A stretch of DNA of 64,000 nucleotides from Micrococcus cohnii. GTDB taxonomy: Bacteria > Actinomycetota > Actinomycetes > Actinomycetales > Micrococcaceae. A program made the position numbers and the translations under genes. The stretch is taken from contig NZ_JACHNA010000001.1 in NCBI RefSeq assembly GCF_014205175.1, positions 1,116,001-1,180,000 on the forward strand, in the 5' to 3' direction. This document shows positions 1 to 15,300 of this stretch, piece after piece. How positions within the stretch are numbered: position 1 is the stretch's first letter; every line of letters begins with the position of its first letter. The notes under the pieces are model-generated. The model worked only from the letters and a program-made list of their open reading frames with translations, was not told the DNA's origin and searched no databases.

Positions 1-69
1 CGGCCCACGGGCAAAGATGACCACCCATCGTATAACCAGTCAGTTGAACGCGACGTGGCCGATGAGTGA

Positions 70-2822
<2,753 letters not shown>

Positions 2823-2923
2823 GTCTGCTGCTCCTTCGTGTTCCGCAGTGCCGGCGTCGTTCCGGCCCTGCCCTGCCTCGATCGCCGCCGCGCGCGACGG
2901 CCTGCGTGGACGATCCGGGAACG

Positions 2924-2972
2924 ACCCTACGCCGCGTCGAATAGTTATGCAATCTAGTGAATATTGGATACG
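2924..2972 (-). promoter_or_regulatory. argG promoter with candidate double ARG box
   Basis: Read on the minus strand, a -35-like TTGCAT (2947-2952) is followed after exactly 17 nt by a -10 TAGGGT (2924-2929). Two AT-rich imperfect palindromes resembling ARG-box halves, TCGAATAGTTATGCAATC at 2937-2954 and TGAATATTGGATACG at 2958-2972, are separated by 3 bp and overlap the -35. In a region this GC-rich the AT islands stand out. ArgR is encoded in the same cluster, so repression by ArgR-arginine is the natural inference. The predicted leader is about 95 nt. Confidence 0.6.
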
Positions 2973-3244
2973 CCCCGCCTCGGACGGCCGGTGAACCGCT
3001 GGGCGCAGCTCCACGGCCAGAGGGTGGCATGCACGGCAAATGTTACGCGCAGATCAAGACGCAACGTGATGCGGATCAAGAGGACACCCTGCTCCAATTC
3101 ACCCGATCTAGAAAGACAGATCGACCTAGAACCTGACCACTTACCGCAGATCGTCTCAACCGGCCCTGGATCGACCTCGACTTTCCCCAGGCACGACCCA
3201 TCGACTTGACGGAGCCGGGGGCAAGGGCGTTGACTCTTCCGTAG

Positions 3245-4201
<957 letters not shown>

Positions 4202-4234
4202 TTACGGCTGACCGCGTGAGCACGCGGCGAATCG

Positions 4235-4272
4235 ACGGCCAGGGTCCCCACATCCGTGGGGGCCCTGGCCGT
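4235..4272 (+). terminator. Terminator hairpin after rpf
   Basis: A 17-bp stem, ACGGCCAGGGTCCCCAC against GTGGGGGCCCTGGCCGT, with a 4-nt loop and one G-U type mismatch, begins 33 nt after the rpf stop codon and continues into GTTTCC. It separates rpf from the following lipoprotein gene. Confidence 0.8.
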
Positions 4273-4358
4273 TTCCGCGAGCGCCTCTGCGCTAGCCGGT
4301 CTAAGATCTGAACGATCGCGCCCGCCGCCGACGAGAGTAGACGAGAAGAGGTTCCGAC

Positions 4359-5108
4359 ATGTCCTGCTCCACGATGCGACCGTCGCGGTCGCCCGGGGCG
4401 CCTCGCCGTCACCGCATCCGTCGCGCCTGCTGGTGCGTGCTGGCTCTCACCGGAGCCACGGCGCTCAGCGCATGCACATCCGAGCCTCCCCCACTCCACG
4501 AAGTCTGGCCCGATGTCAGCCACAAGGTGGAGCACGCGGAGTCGGTGAAGATCACGGCAGAGGTGTCGCAGGACGGCCAACAGACGGCGCTCGAGCTCGC
4601 CGGGGCTCTGGATGATTCGAACTACTCCGGGCTCGTGGCCGAGGACAAGGCCCACGTCGAGGTCCGGTCCGTCGACGGCACCACGTATCTGCGCGCCAAC
4701 GAGACCTTCCGACACTCACGCGGCGGGGAGACGTTCCAAGACGTCGACACCGAGCGGTGGATTCCCATGGCCTCGGAGCAGGACTCCGGGTTCGCGATGT
4801 CAACGTTCTACGAGAGCTTCACCGCGGCCTTGCCCAGCGACGACGCGTTCGCGGACAAGCAGGTCGAGGCGACGACCGTTCGCATCGACGGACAACGCGT
4901 ATACAAGTACTCGGACGTCGACACCTCTCAGGGCGAGGTGGCCTTGTTCATCGACGAGGACGACACACTCGTGCGACTCGAAGTCGACCGCGACGACGAC
5001 GCCCCGCGCTCCCAGCTCGAAGGAACCATCGACTTCACCGAGTGGAATGCCGTCGACGACGTCGAGGCACCCTCGGGCGACGCCGTCTACCGACGCTCGG
5101 AGCGCTGA
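4359..5108 (+). CDS. Lipoprotein of unknown function
   Basis: 249 aa. The N-terminus has a basic region, a hydrophobic stretch and a lipobox ALSAC, with the lipidated Cys at about residue 39, so the protein should be anchored to the outer face of the membrane. The remainder (EVWPDVSHKVEHAESVKITAEV onward) is beta-rich and resembles the LppX/LprG/LpqN-like group of actinobacterial lipoproteins, which bind lipids or glycolipids; this assignment is weak. There is one Cys in the mature part. A -10-like TAAGAT at 4302-4307 and a GAAGAGG ribosome site precede the ATG. It runs convergently toward argR, with only 28 bp between the stop codons. No specific partner is suggested by context. Confidence 0.7.
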   Translation: MSCSTMRPSRSPGAPRRHRIRRACWCVLALTGATALSACTSEPPPLHEVWPDVSHKVEHAESVKITAEVSQDGQQTALELAGALDDSNYSGLVAEDKAHVEVRSVDGTTYLRANETFRHSRGGETFQDVDTERWIPMASEQDSGFAMSTFYESFTAALPSDDAFADKQVEATTVRIDGQRVYKYSDVDTSQGEVALFIDEDDTLVRLEVDRDDDAPRSQLEGTIDFTEWNAVDDVEAPSGDAVYRRSER

Positions 5109-5136
5109 CCCTCGGCACGGCCGCCCTGCTCCCGCC

Positions 5137-7857
<2,721 letters not shown>

Positions 7858-7861
<4 letters not shown>

Positions 7862-8820
7862 GCTCTCCCCCGATCCCCGGCGCCGGTCTGCGCGGGCACA
7901 ACCTGGGTGCCGACGCCGGCGGTGGTGAAGACCTCAAGCAACATCGAGTGGGCACGGCGGCCGTCGACCACGTGGGCACGGTGCACTCCGGACTCGACGG
8001 CGTCCAGGCACGCGGTCATCTTCGGGATCATCCCGGCACCCAGCTCCGGCAGCAGCCCCCGCAGCCGGGCCGTGTCGATCGAGCTGATGACCGAGTCCCG
8101 CTCCGGCCACCGAGCGTAGAGTCCCTCCACATCCGTCAGCAGCACGAGTTTGGTGGCGCCCAGTGCCGTGGCCAGCGCCCCCGCCGCCGTGTCGGCGTTG
8201 ACGTTGAGCACCTGGCCGGTCGGCTCGCCCGCCGCGTCGACCTCCGGTGCCACCGAGGAGACGACCGGGATCCGGCCGGCGTCGATGACGTCGCGGATCG
8301 CCTCCGGGTTCACGGAGGTGACCTCGCCGACGAGGCCGAGGTCCACCTGCTCGCCATCGACGACCGTGCCGGTGCGTCGCGCGGAGAACAGGCCAGCGTC
8401 CTCACCCGAGGAGCCGACCGCGTAGGGGCCGTGGGAGTTGATCAGCCCCACCAGCTGCCTGCCCACCTGGCCGGTGAGCACCATCCGGATCACGTCCATG
8501 GCCTCGTCCGTGGTGACGCGCAGTCCGCCGCGGAACTGCGACTCGATCCCGAGACGGTCCAGCATGGCGCCGATCTGCGGCCCGCCGCCGTGCACGACGA
8601 CCGGGTGCACGCCGACGTGGTGGAGGAACACGACGTCCTCGGCGAAGGCACGCCGCAGCTCATCAGAGACCATGGCGTTGCCGCCGTACTTGATGACCAT
8701 CGTGGTGCCGGCGAACTGCTGGATCCACGGCAGCGCCTCGATCAGCACCTGGGCCTTGTCCGCGGCCCGGTGCAGCCGTTGCTGCGCCGACGCATCCGGC
8801 GGCGTGTGCGCGTTCGTCAT
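7858..8820 (-). CDS. argB: Acetylglutamate kinase
   Basis: Phosphorylates N-acetylglutamate. Amino-acid kinase motifs: VIKYGGNAM near the N-terminus, [10 protein letters not shown] for substrate binding and [12 protein letters not shown] near the C-terminus. From the ATG at 8820, preceded by GAGGAG, the protein is 320 aa. An alternative GTG at 8853 overlaps the argJ stop as GTGA, as seen at other junctions in this operon, and would add 11 aa but lacks a ribosome site. Member of argCJBDFR. Confidence 0.96.
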
Positions 8821-8849
8821 CTCTCCTCGCTCCCCTGCGACCGGCTCGC

Positions 8850-10010
8850 TCACGTCGAGTAGGCCGAATTCTCGTGGACGTAGTCGTGCGTCAGATCGTT
8901 GGTCCAGATCGTCGCCTCGGCGTCCCCGGCGTGCAGGTCGATCACGACCTGCACCTGCCGTCCCGTCAGGTCGACGCCGTCTCGCGGCTCACCGACCCCG
9001 CCGGCCCGGCACACTCGCACCCCGTTGAACCACACGTCGAGTGCATCGGCGTCGAAGGCGGCGACGGATTCAGGCACCGTGCCGACCGCCGAGATGACCC
9101 GCCCCCAGTTCGGGTCCTGCCCGAACACCGCGGTCTTGAACAGATTCGAGCGGGTCACGGCCCGCGCGACGGCCTCGGCGGCCGGCTCAGTCGCGGCGCC
9201 CACCACGCGGACGGCGATCTCATGACGGGCCCCCTCGGCGTCGGCGATCAGCTGCCGGGCCAGGTCTGCGCAGACCTCGCGGAGTCGGTGCGTGAACTCG
9301 TCCGGCTCCGGCGTGTGATCCGCCGCACCGGAGGCGAGCAGCAGGACCGTGTCGTTGGTGGACATGCAGCCGTCGGAGTCGGTCCGGTCGAAGGTGGTGC
9401 GCACCGCCTCGCGCAGACACGCCTGCAGCACGTCGGCCGGCAGGTCCGCATCGGTGGTGAGCACACACAGCATCGTCGCCAGCCCGGGGGCGAGCATGCC
9501 GGCTCCCTTGGCCATGCCGCCCAGCACATAGCCCTCGGCTCGGGACACCGCCTGCTTGGGCACCGTGTCGGTGGTCATGATCGCGCGCGCCGCGTCGTCG
9601 CCTCCCTCCTCGGCCAGTCCGTCGACGGCGGCGTCGATGCCGGTCAGCAGGCGAGGCATGTCCAGCCGTTCGCCGATCAGCCCGGTGGAACAGACGGCGA
9701 CGTCCTGCGAGTCCAGGCCCAGCCGCGATGCAACATGCTCGGCGCTCGCCCGGGCATCGGCCTGCCCCTGCGCGCCCGTGGCCGCGTTGGCTCCACCGGA
9801 ATTGAGCACGACCGCCCGGGCCGCCCCGTCCGAGAGCACCCGACGCGACCAGCGCACCGGAGCGGCGGCGACTCGATTCGATGTGAACACCGCTGCGGCC
9901 GCGCTGCGCGGCCCGTCATTGACGACGAGGGCGACGTCCGAGGCCCCCGAATCCTTCAGTCCGGCGGTCGCCCCGGCCGCTCGGAAGCCCTGTGCTGCGC
10001 TCACGCTCAT
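8850..10010 (-). CDS. argJ: Bifunctional ornithine acetyltransferase / N-acetylglutamate synthase
   Basis: Recycles the acetyl group from acetylornithine to glutamate and can also acetylate glutamate. 386 aa from the ATG at 10010 ([13 protein letters not shown]), which overlaps argC as ATGA. The autocleavage site is visible in [16 protein letters not shown]; family members cut between the Ala and Thr of ATM, the Thr becoming the nucleophile of the beta chain. The C-terminus [13 protein letters not shown] is conserved. The reading frame stays open far upstream on the minus strand, but that part is antisense to argC. Confidence 0.97.
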   Translation of the reverse strand: MSVSAAQGFRAAGATAGLKDSGASDVALVVNDGPRSAAAAVFTSNRVAAAPVRWSRRVLSDGAARAVVLNSGGANAATGAQGQADARASAEHVASRLGLDSQDVAVCSTGLIGERLDMPRLLTGIDAAVDGLAEEGGDDAARAIMTTDTVPKQAVSRAEGYVLGGMAKGAGMLAPGLATMLCVLTTDADLPADVLQACLREAVRTTFDRTDSDGCMSTNDTVLLLASGAADHTPEPDEFTHRLREVCADLARQLIADAEGARHEIAVRVVGAATEPAAEAVARAVTRSNLFKTAVFGQDPNWGRVISAVGTVPESVAAFDADALDVWFNGVRVCRAGGVGEPRDGVDLTGRQVQVVIDLHAGDAEATIWTNDLTHDYVHENSAYST

Positions 10011-11047
10011 GGTGCGAGTCCTTCCTGTTCCAGCCCGGTCGTCTCCTCGAGACCGAGCGCGATGTTCATCGACTGCACCGCCGCGCCGGCGGTGCCCTTC
10101 GTGAGGTTGTCGATCGCGCAGCAGGCGACGACCCGGCCCGCCCGCTCGTCGACGGCGACCTGGACCTGCACGTGATTGGAACCGATGACCGCTCCCGTGC
10201 TCGGCCAGCGGCCCTCGGGCAGCAGGTGCACGAACGGTTCCTCGCCGTAGGCGGCCTCCCACGCCGCCCGGACGGACGTCGCGTCGGTGCCGGGAGTCAG
10301 ACGGGCGGTCGCCGTCGCGAGGATGCCGCGGGGCATCGGCGCGAGCGTCGGCGTGAAGCTGACCTGGACGTGACGTCCGGCGGCCCAGCCCAGCCCCTGT
10401 TCGATCTCCGGGATGTGCCGGTGCGAGCCGCCGACGCCATAGGGACTCATGGCGCCCATCGTCTCCGCCCCGAGCAGATGCGCCTTCGCCGCCCGACCGG
10501 CGCCGGAGACCCCGGACGCGGCCACGATGACGACATCCTCCGGCTCGAGCAGGCCTGCCGAGTACCCCGGCACCAGCGCCAGCAGGCTCGCCGTTGGGTA
10601 GCAGCCGGGAACGGCGACGCGCCGGGCGTCGGACAGGCCGACGCGGCGGCCGGGCAGTTCGGGCAGCCCGTAGGGCCAGACTCCGGCGTGCTCGGTTCCG
10701 TAGAAGTCCGTCCAGGCGCGGGCGGACTCGAGTCGGTGGTCCGCGCCGATGTCCAGCACGAGGACGTCGGGATCCGAGGTCGCCAGGGCCTGAGCCACCG
10801 GCGCGCTGGCCCCGTGCGGCAGGGCCAGGACCACCACGTCGTGTCCGCTGAGGACCTCGGGCGTGGTCGGATGCAGCGGCATCGACGCCAGGGAGTGCAG
10901 GTGGGGCTGGACCTGGTCGAGGCGCTGCCCGGCCTGGGAGTGCGCGGTGACCGTCTTCACGTGAACATCGGGGTGGGAGGCGAGCAGGCGCAGCACCTCG
11001 CCGCCGGCGTACCCGCTGGCTCCTGCCACGGCTGCTGAGTAGGACAT
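10007..11047 (-). CDS. argC: N-acetyl-gamma-glutamyl-phosphate reductase
   Basis: NADPH-dependent reduction of acetylglutamyl phosphate to the semialdehyde. The Rossmann motif [17 protein letters not shown] follows the start directly, and the catalytic Cys lies in [15 protein letters not shown]. From the ATG at 11047 the protein is 346 aa. No ribosome site is visible, but a -10 TACACT ends 7 nt before the ATG, so the operon mRNA is predicted to be leaderless. First gene of argCJBDFR. Confidence 0.96.
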   Translation of the reverse strand: MSYSAAVAGASGYAGGEVLRLLASHPDVHVKTVTAHSQAGQRLDQVQPHLHSLASMPLHPTTPEVLSGHDVVVLALPHGASAPVAQALATSDPDVLVLDIGADHRLESARAWTDFYGTEHAGVWPYGLPELPGRRVGLSDARRVAVPGCYPTASLLALVPGYSAGLLEPEDVVIVAASGVSGAGRAAKAHLLGAETMGAMSPYGVGGSHRHIPEIEQGLGWAAGRHVQVSFTPTLAPMPRGILATATARLTPGTDATSVRAAWEAAYGEEPFVHLLPEGRWPSTGAVIGSNHVQVQVAVDERAGRVVACCAIDNLTKGTAGAAVQSMNIALGLEETTGLEQEGLAP

Positions 11048-11054
11048 GGGCGCC

Positions 11055-11093
11055 AGTGTAGACGAATATGCTTCGCTGTGCATATTTATGCCC
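11055..11093 (-). promoter_or_regulatory. argC promoter with candidate double ARG box
   Basis: On the minus strand, -35-like ATGCAC (11078-11083), a 17-nt spacer and -10 TACACT (11055-11060), with the argC ATG 7 nt further. Two AT-rich half-palindromes, GACGAATATGC and TGCATATTTATGC on the plus strand, lie at 11061-11090 and cover the spacer and -35. They resemble ARG boxes and the pair in front of argG. Confidence 0.6.
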
Positions 11094-11149
11094 TAGCGTC
11101 CGGCCCGACTCTCCGCGCCCAGACCCCTGACGTCGTCGGCGGCGCCGCC

Positions 11150-11155
11150 TAGCGT
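11150..11155 (+). promoter_or_regulatory. -10 box of a leaderless quinone oxidoreductase gene
   Basis: TAGCGT is followed by 7 nt and then the ATG at 11163. No Shine-Dalgarno sequence is present. It is divergent from the argC promoter about 90 bp away. Confidence 0.5.
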
Positions 11156-11162
11156 GGACGCC

Positions 11163-12182
11163 ATGGCCTCTCCCGACCCACGCCCGCCGCGCACCGTCGA
11201 CACCCTCCCCCGCACCCACCACGCCGTCGTGGTCGACCGCCCCGGCGGACCGGAGCAACTGCGCTGGCAAGACCACCCCCTGCCGACGCTCGGCGACCGC
11301 GACGTGCTCGTGCGCACCCACGCCGCCGGACTGAATTTCCTCGAGACCTACCAGCGCTCGGGCGTCTACCCGATGCAGACGCCCTTCATCCCGGGCTCCG
11401 AAGGCTCCGGTGTGGTGGTCGCCCTCGGCGCCGATGTCAGCACCGTTCAGCTTGGCGACCGTGTGGCCACCGCAGGTGGCCGCGGCACCTATGCCGAGCA
11501 CTTCCTCGTGCATGAGGACCAGGTGCTGCCCGTGCCGGAGGAGCTGGACCTGCTGCATGCCGCCGCCGTGCCGCTGCAGGGTATGACCGCCCACTACCTA
11601 TGCCGGTCCACGACGCAGGTGCACGAGGGGCAGACGGTGGTCGTCACCGCCGGAGCCGGAGGCGTCGGGCTGTTGCTGACCCAGATGTGCGCCCATCTCG
11701 GTGCGAGAGTCATCACAACCGCCTCGACGGAGCAGAAGCGCCGGCGCTCCCTCGCAGCCGGCGCGAGCGCGAGCGTGGACTACCCGGACCTGCTCGCCGC
11801 CGTGCTCGAGCAGACCGACGGCGTCGGAGCAGACGTGGTGTTCGACGGGGTCGGCAAGGCCACGTTCGAGGACTCGCTCGCCGCTCTGCGCACCCGCGGA
11901 CTTCTCGTGCTCTTCGGCGGCGCGTCGGGCCAGGTTCCCCCGTTTGACCTGCAACGACTCAACTCCGGCGGCGGCCTGTACGTGACCCGCCCGTCCTTGA
12001 CCCACTACACGCGGGATCGCGAGGAAGTGCGCGGCCGCGCCGACGAGATCTTCACGGGACTCAAGGACGGCTGGCTCCGCCTGACCGTCGGCGAGACCTT
12101 CGAGCTGCCCGACGCCGCGTCGGCCCACCGAGCACTCGAAGGACGGGGCACCACGGGGAAGGTCCTACTCGTTCTTCGGTGA
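11163..12182 (+). CDS. Zinc-type alcohol dehydrogenase-like quinone oxidoreductase
   Basis: NADPH:quinone oxidoreductase of the medium-chain dehydrogenase superfamily, expected in the cytoplasm. 339 aa. The fold is seen in AGLNFLETYQRSG, FIPGSEGSGVVVALG and the nucleotide-binding VTAGAGGVGLLLTQM. The cysteine-rich structural zinc loop of true alcohol dehydrogenases is absent, typical of the Qor/zeta-crystallin group. The start is the ATG at 11163 rather than the in-frame GTG at 11154, because a -10 box ends 7 nt upstream. Physiological substrate unknown. Confidence 0.88.
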   Translation: MASPDPRPPRTVDTLPRTHHAVVVDRPGGPEQLRWQDHPLPTLGDRDVLVRTHAAGLNFLETYQRSGVYPMQTPFIPGSEGSGVVVALGADVSTVQLGDRVATAGGRGTYAEHFLVHEDQVLPVPEELDLLHAAAVPLQGMTAHYLCRSTTQVHEGQTVVVTAGAGGVGLLLTQMCAHLGARVITTASTEQKRRRSLAAGASASVDYPDLLAAVLEQTDGVGADVVFDGVGKATFEDSLAALRTRGLLVLFGGASGQVPPFDLQRLNSGGGLYVTRPSLTHYTRDREEVRGRADEIFTGLKDGWLRLTVGETFELPDAASAHRALEGRGTTGKVLLVLR

Positions 12183-12222
12183 CGGTGCTGACAGGTCAGG
12201 GGCGATCTGGCCGGAACGGGTC

Positions 12223-12228
12223 TACACT
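12223..12228 (+). promoter_or_regulatory. -10 box upstream of the pls-like locus
   Basis: A perfect TACACT lies 7 nt before an ATG at 12236 that opens a 49-codon frame, and about 150 nt before the pls-like GTG at 12382. No well spaced -35 is evident. Confidence 0.55.
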
Positions 12229-12235
12229 GTGGCGA

Positions 12236-12385
12236 ATGGCCGGGTCCAACCCGGCGGCGAGGCGAGCGCTCCCACCCGGACGTCCCGTGGACGTCGAGGC
12301 CCGCGTCCGCCGAGGCGGCACGCAGCAGACGGCCGGCCCCTCGACCAGTCCACCAGACACTCTTCTTCGACGGAGGACACCGTGA
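12236..12385 (+). CDS. Possible leaderless 49-aa upstream ORF coupled to the pls-like gene
   Basis: ATG at 12236, 7 nt after a TACACT -10 box, opens a frame for a small Arg/Pro/Ala-rich peptide (MAGSNPAARRALPPGRP and onward). It ends at TGA 12383-12385, which overlaps the pls-like GTG start as GTGA. The -10 spacing matches the leaderless genes elsewhere in this window and the stop/start overlap matches translational coupling. The peptide has no recognisable domain. It could be a genuine leader ORF controlling the synthetase, or simply the 5' leader of that mRNA. Confidence 0.4.
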   Translation: MAGSNPAARRALPPGRPVDVEARVRRGGTQQTAGPSTSPPDTLLRRRTP

Positions 12386-15300
12386 CGTCGCACGTCCCCA
12401 CACCTTCCGCGTCGCCGAGTCCGGCGCCCGATACGCCCACCGGCCCGGCGCCGCAGGATCCAGGAACCGGGGTGCACGCCCCGCAGCTGCCCGGCGGCCT
12501 GCGCGCGCCCGAGCCGCGAACGCTCTGGGATGTGCTGACCGCGACCGCGACGGAGCACCCCGACGCTGCAGCCCTGGACGACGGCGTCGAACAGCTCACC
12601 TACGCCGAGCTGCTCGAGCGCATCGACGAGGTGTCCGAGTACCTGAACGCCCACGGCATGGGTCCGGGCGACAAGATCGGCGTGCGCATCCCCTCGGGCA
12701 CCGTGGGCCTGTACGTGTCGATCCTCGCGGTCATCGCCGTCGGTGCCGCCTATGTCCCCGTGGACGCGGATGACCCGGAGGAGCGGGCCCGCCTCGTGTT
12801 CGGCGAAGCGAAGGTCGCCGGTGTGATGACTGCGCCGGACGAGCTGGCGGTAGCCGGCGCCCCTGACGTGCCCCACCCAGCGCCCCGCGACCCCGAGCTC
12901 GACGACGACGCGTGGATCATCTTCACCTCCGGCTCCACCGGCACCCCGAAGGGCGTCGCCGTGAGCCACCGCTCCGCCGCGGCGTTCGTCGACGCCGAGG
13001 CGCGGATGTTCCTGGCCGACGACCCGCTCGGCCCCGGTGACCGCGTGCTCGCCGGCCTGTCGGTCGCTTTCGACGCCTCCTGCGAGGAGATGTGGCTGGC
13101 GTGGCGTCACGGAGCGTGCCTCGTACCGGCCCCGCGCTCCCTCGTGCGCTCCGGCATGGACCTGGGCCCGTGGCTGGCCGACCGGCGCATCACCGCCGTC
13201 TCCACCGTCCCCACGCTCGCGGCGATGTGGCCGACCGAGGCGATGGACAACGTGCGGCTGCTGATCTTCGGCGGTGAGGCGTGCCCGCCCGAGCTGGCTG
13301 CCCGCCTGGCCGAGGACGGCCGCGAGGTCTGGAACACCTACGGCCCGACCGAGGCGACCGTCGTGGCCTGCGCCGCTCCCCTGACCGGCGAGGGCCCCGT
13401 GCGGATCGGCCTGCCCCTCGACGGCTGGGACCTCGCGGTGGTCGACCAGCAGACGGGCGTCCCGGTCGCGGAGGGCGAGACGGGCGAGCTGATCATCGGC
13501 GGCGTCGGTCTGGCCCGCTACCTCGACCCGGCCAAAGACGCCGAGAAGTACGCGCCCATGCCGACCCTCGGCTGGGAGCGGGCCTACCGCTCCGGGGACC
13601 TGGTGGTGTTCGAGCCCGAGGGTCTGCTGTTCGTCGGGCGTGCCGACGACCAGGTCAAGCTCGGCGGCCGTCGCATCGAGCTCGGCGAGGTCGACGCGGC
13701 GCTGCAGGCCCTGCCCGGCGTCAACGGCGGTGCGGCGGCGGTCCAGTCCACCCCCGCGGGCCACCAGATCCTCGTGGGCTACCTCGTACCGGCCGAGGCC
13801 GGCGCACAGCTTGACCTGACCGAGGCCCGCGCCCTGCTCGCGGACGAACTGCCCGCGGCGCTCGTGCCCCGTCTGGCCGTCGTCGACGCGCTGCCGACCA
13901 AGACCTCCGGCAAGGTCGACCGCAACGCCCTGCCCTGGCCGCTGCCCGGCGAACAGGACGACTCCAGCGATGACGTGCACATCGACGCCAGCACTGCCGA
14001 CGGCTGGATCCAGCAGCAGTGGGCCGACGTGCTCGGCGCCGCTCCCCGCGGTCCGAAGACCGACTTCTTCGCCGTCGGCGGCGGGTCCTTGGCCGCTGCC
14101 CAGCTGGTGGGCCGCCTGCGCGAGCGCTACCCGACCGTCACGGTGCAGGACATCTACGCGCACCCGAAGGTCGGCGGTCTCGTCGAGGCGCTGGCCGGCG
14201 AGGACATGGCCCATCAGGAGCCCGTCGCCGAGCGCTCCGTCGTGCGCACCGCACGCGCGGCCCAGTGGCTGCAGACGCTCGTCGGCATCCCGGTGTTCGT
14301 GCTGCCCGCGCTGCGCATGGCCGTGTGGACCGCGCTCGTGCTCAACGTGCTGGCCCTGACCGGTCTGGCACCCGGTGTCCCGACGCTGAACTGGTGGGTG
14401 CTCGCCGCCGCGTGGCTCGTGTTCGTCACCGCCCCGGGGCGCATGGCGCTCACCGCGATCGCCGCCCGGCTGCTCACCCGCGGCATCACGCCCGGCACCT
14501 ACCGCCGGGGCGGGGCGACGCATCTGCGGCTCTGGCTGGCCCAGCACGTGTGCGACGTCGTGGACCCGTACTCACTGGCCGGCGCCGTGTGGGTTCCGAC
14601 CTTCGCCCGGGCGCTCGGGGCGAAGATCGGCAAGGACGTGGACATGCACTCCATCCCGCCCATCACCGGCCTGCTCTCGGTGGGCGACGGCGCCTCGATC
14701 GAGCCGGAGGTCGATCTGAGCGGCTACTGGGTCGACGGCGATGAGGTCCACATCGGCAGCGTCCGCATCGGCGCGGGCGCCGTGATCGGCGCCCGCTCGA
14801 CCATGATGCCCGGCGCCCGGGTGGGCGACGGGGCGCGCGTCGAGGCCGGCTCCACCGTTGAGGGCAAGCTGCGCGCCGGACAGCGCCACAGCGGCTCCCC
14901 CGCCGTCCGGGTCGGCAAGGTCAAGCCCTCCGGGCCGAACGTCTCCCCGCCGGCGGCCACCGGCTGGCGCATCTTCTCCTCGATCGCCTCGGCCCTGCTG
15001 GCCGGGCTGCCGCTGGTCTCCGCCGCGGCCGCCCTCGGCGTCGGCCTGCTCACCCTGGGTCTGTGGCCGGCGCATATCGTCTCCGGCACCGCCGCGGCGG
15101 CCGTGCTCGACGTCGGAATCAAGCTGCTGGCGGCCTCGCCGCTGATCGCGCTGACCTGGTTCGTCGTGCAGATGCTGCTGGTGCTCGTTACCGTCCGGCT
15201 GCTGTCGATCGGCATCGTCGAGGGCCACCATCCGGGCCGGTCGCGGGTGGGCTGGCAAATCTGGGCCACCGAGCGCATCCTCGACACCGCACGCGACCAG

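Noticed and set aside
12229-12381. N-terminal extension of the Pls-like protein from an upstream GTG at 12229
   Set aside because: That GTG abuts the -10 box with no room for a transcript start, and the GTG at 12382 has a strong GGAGG site and begins before the first conserved block.
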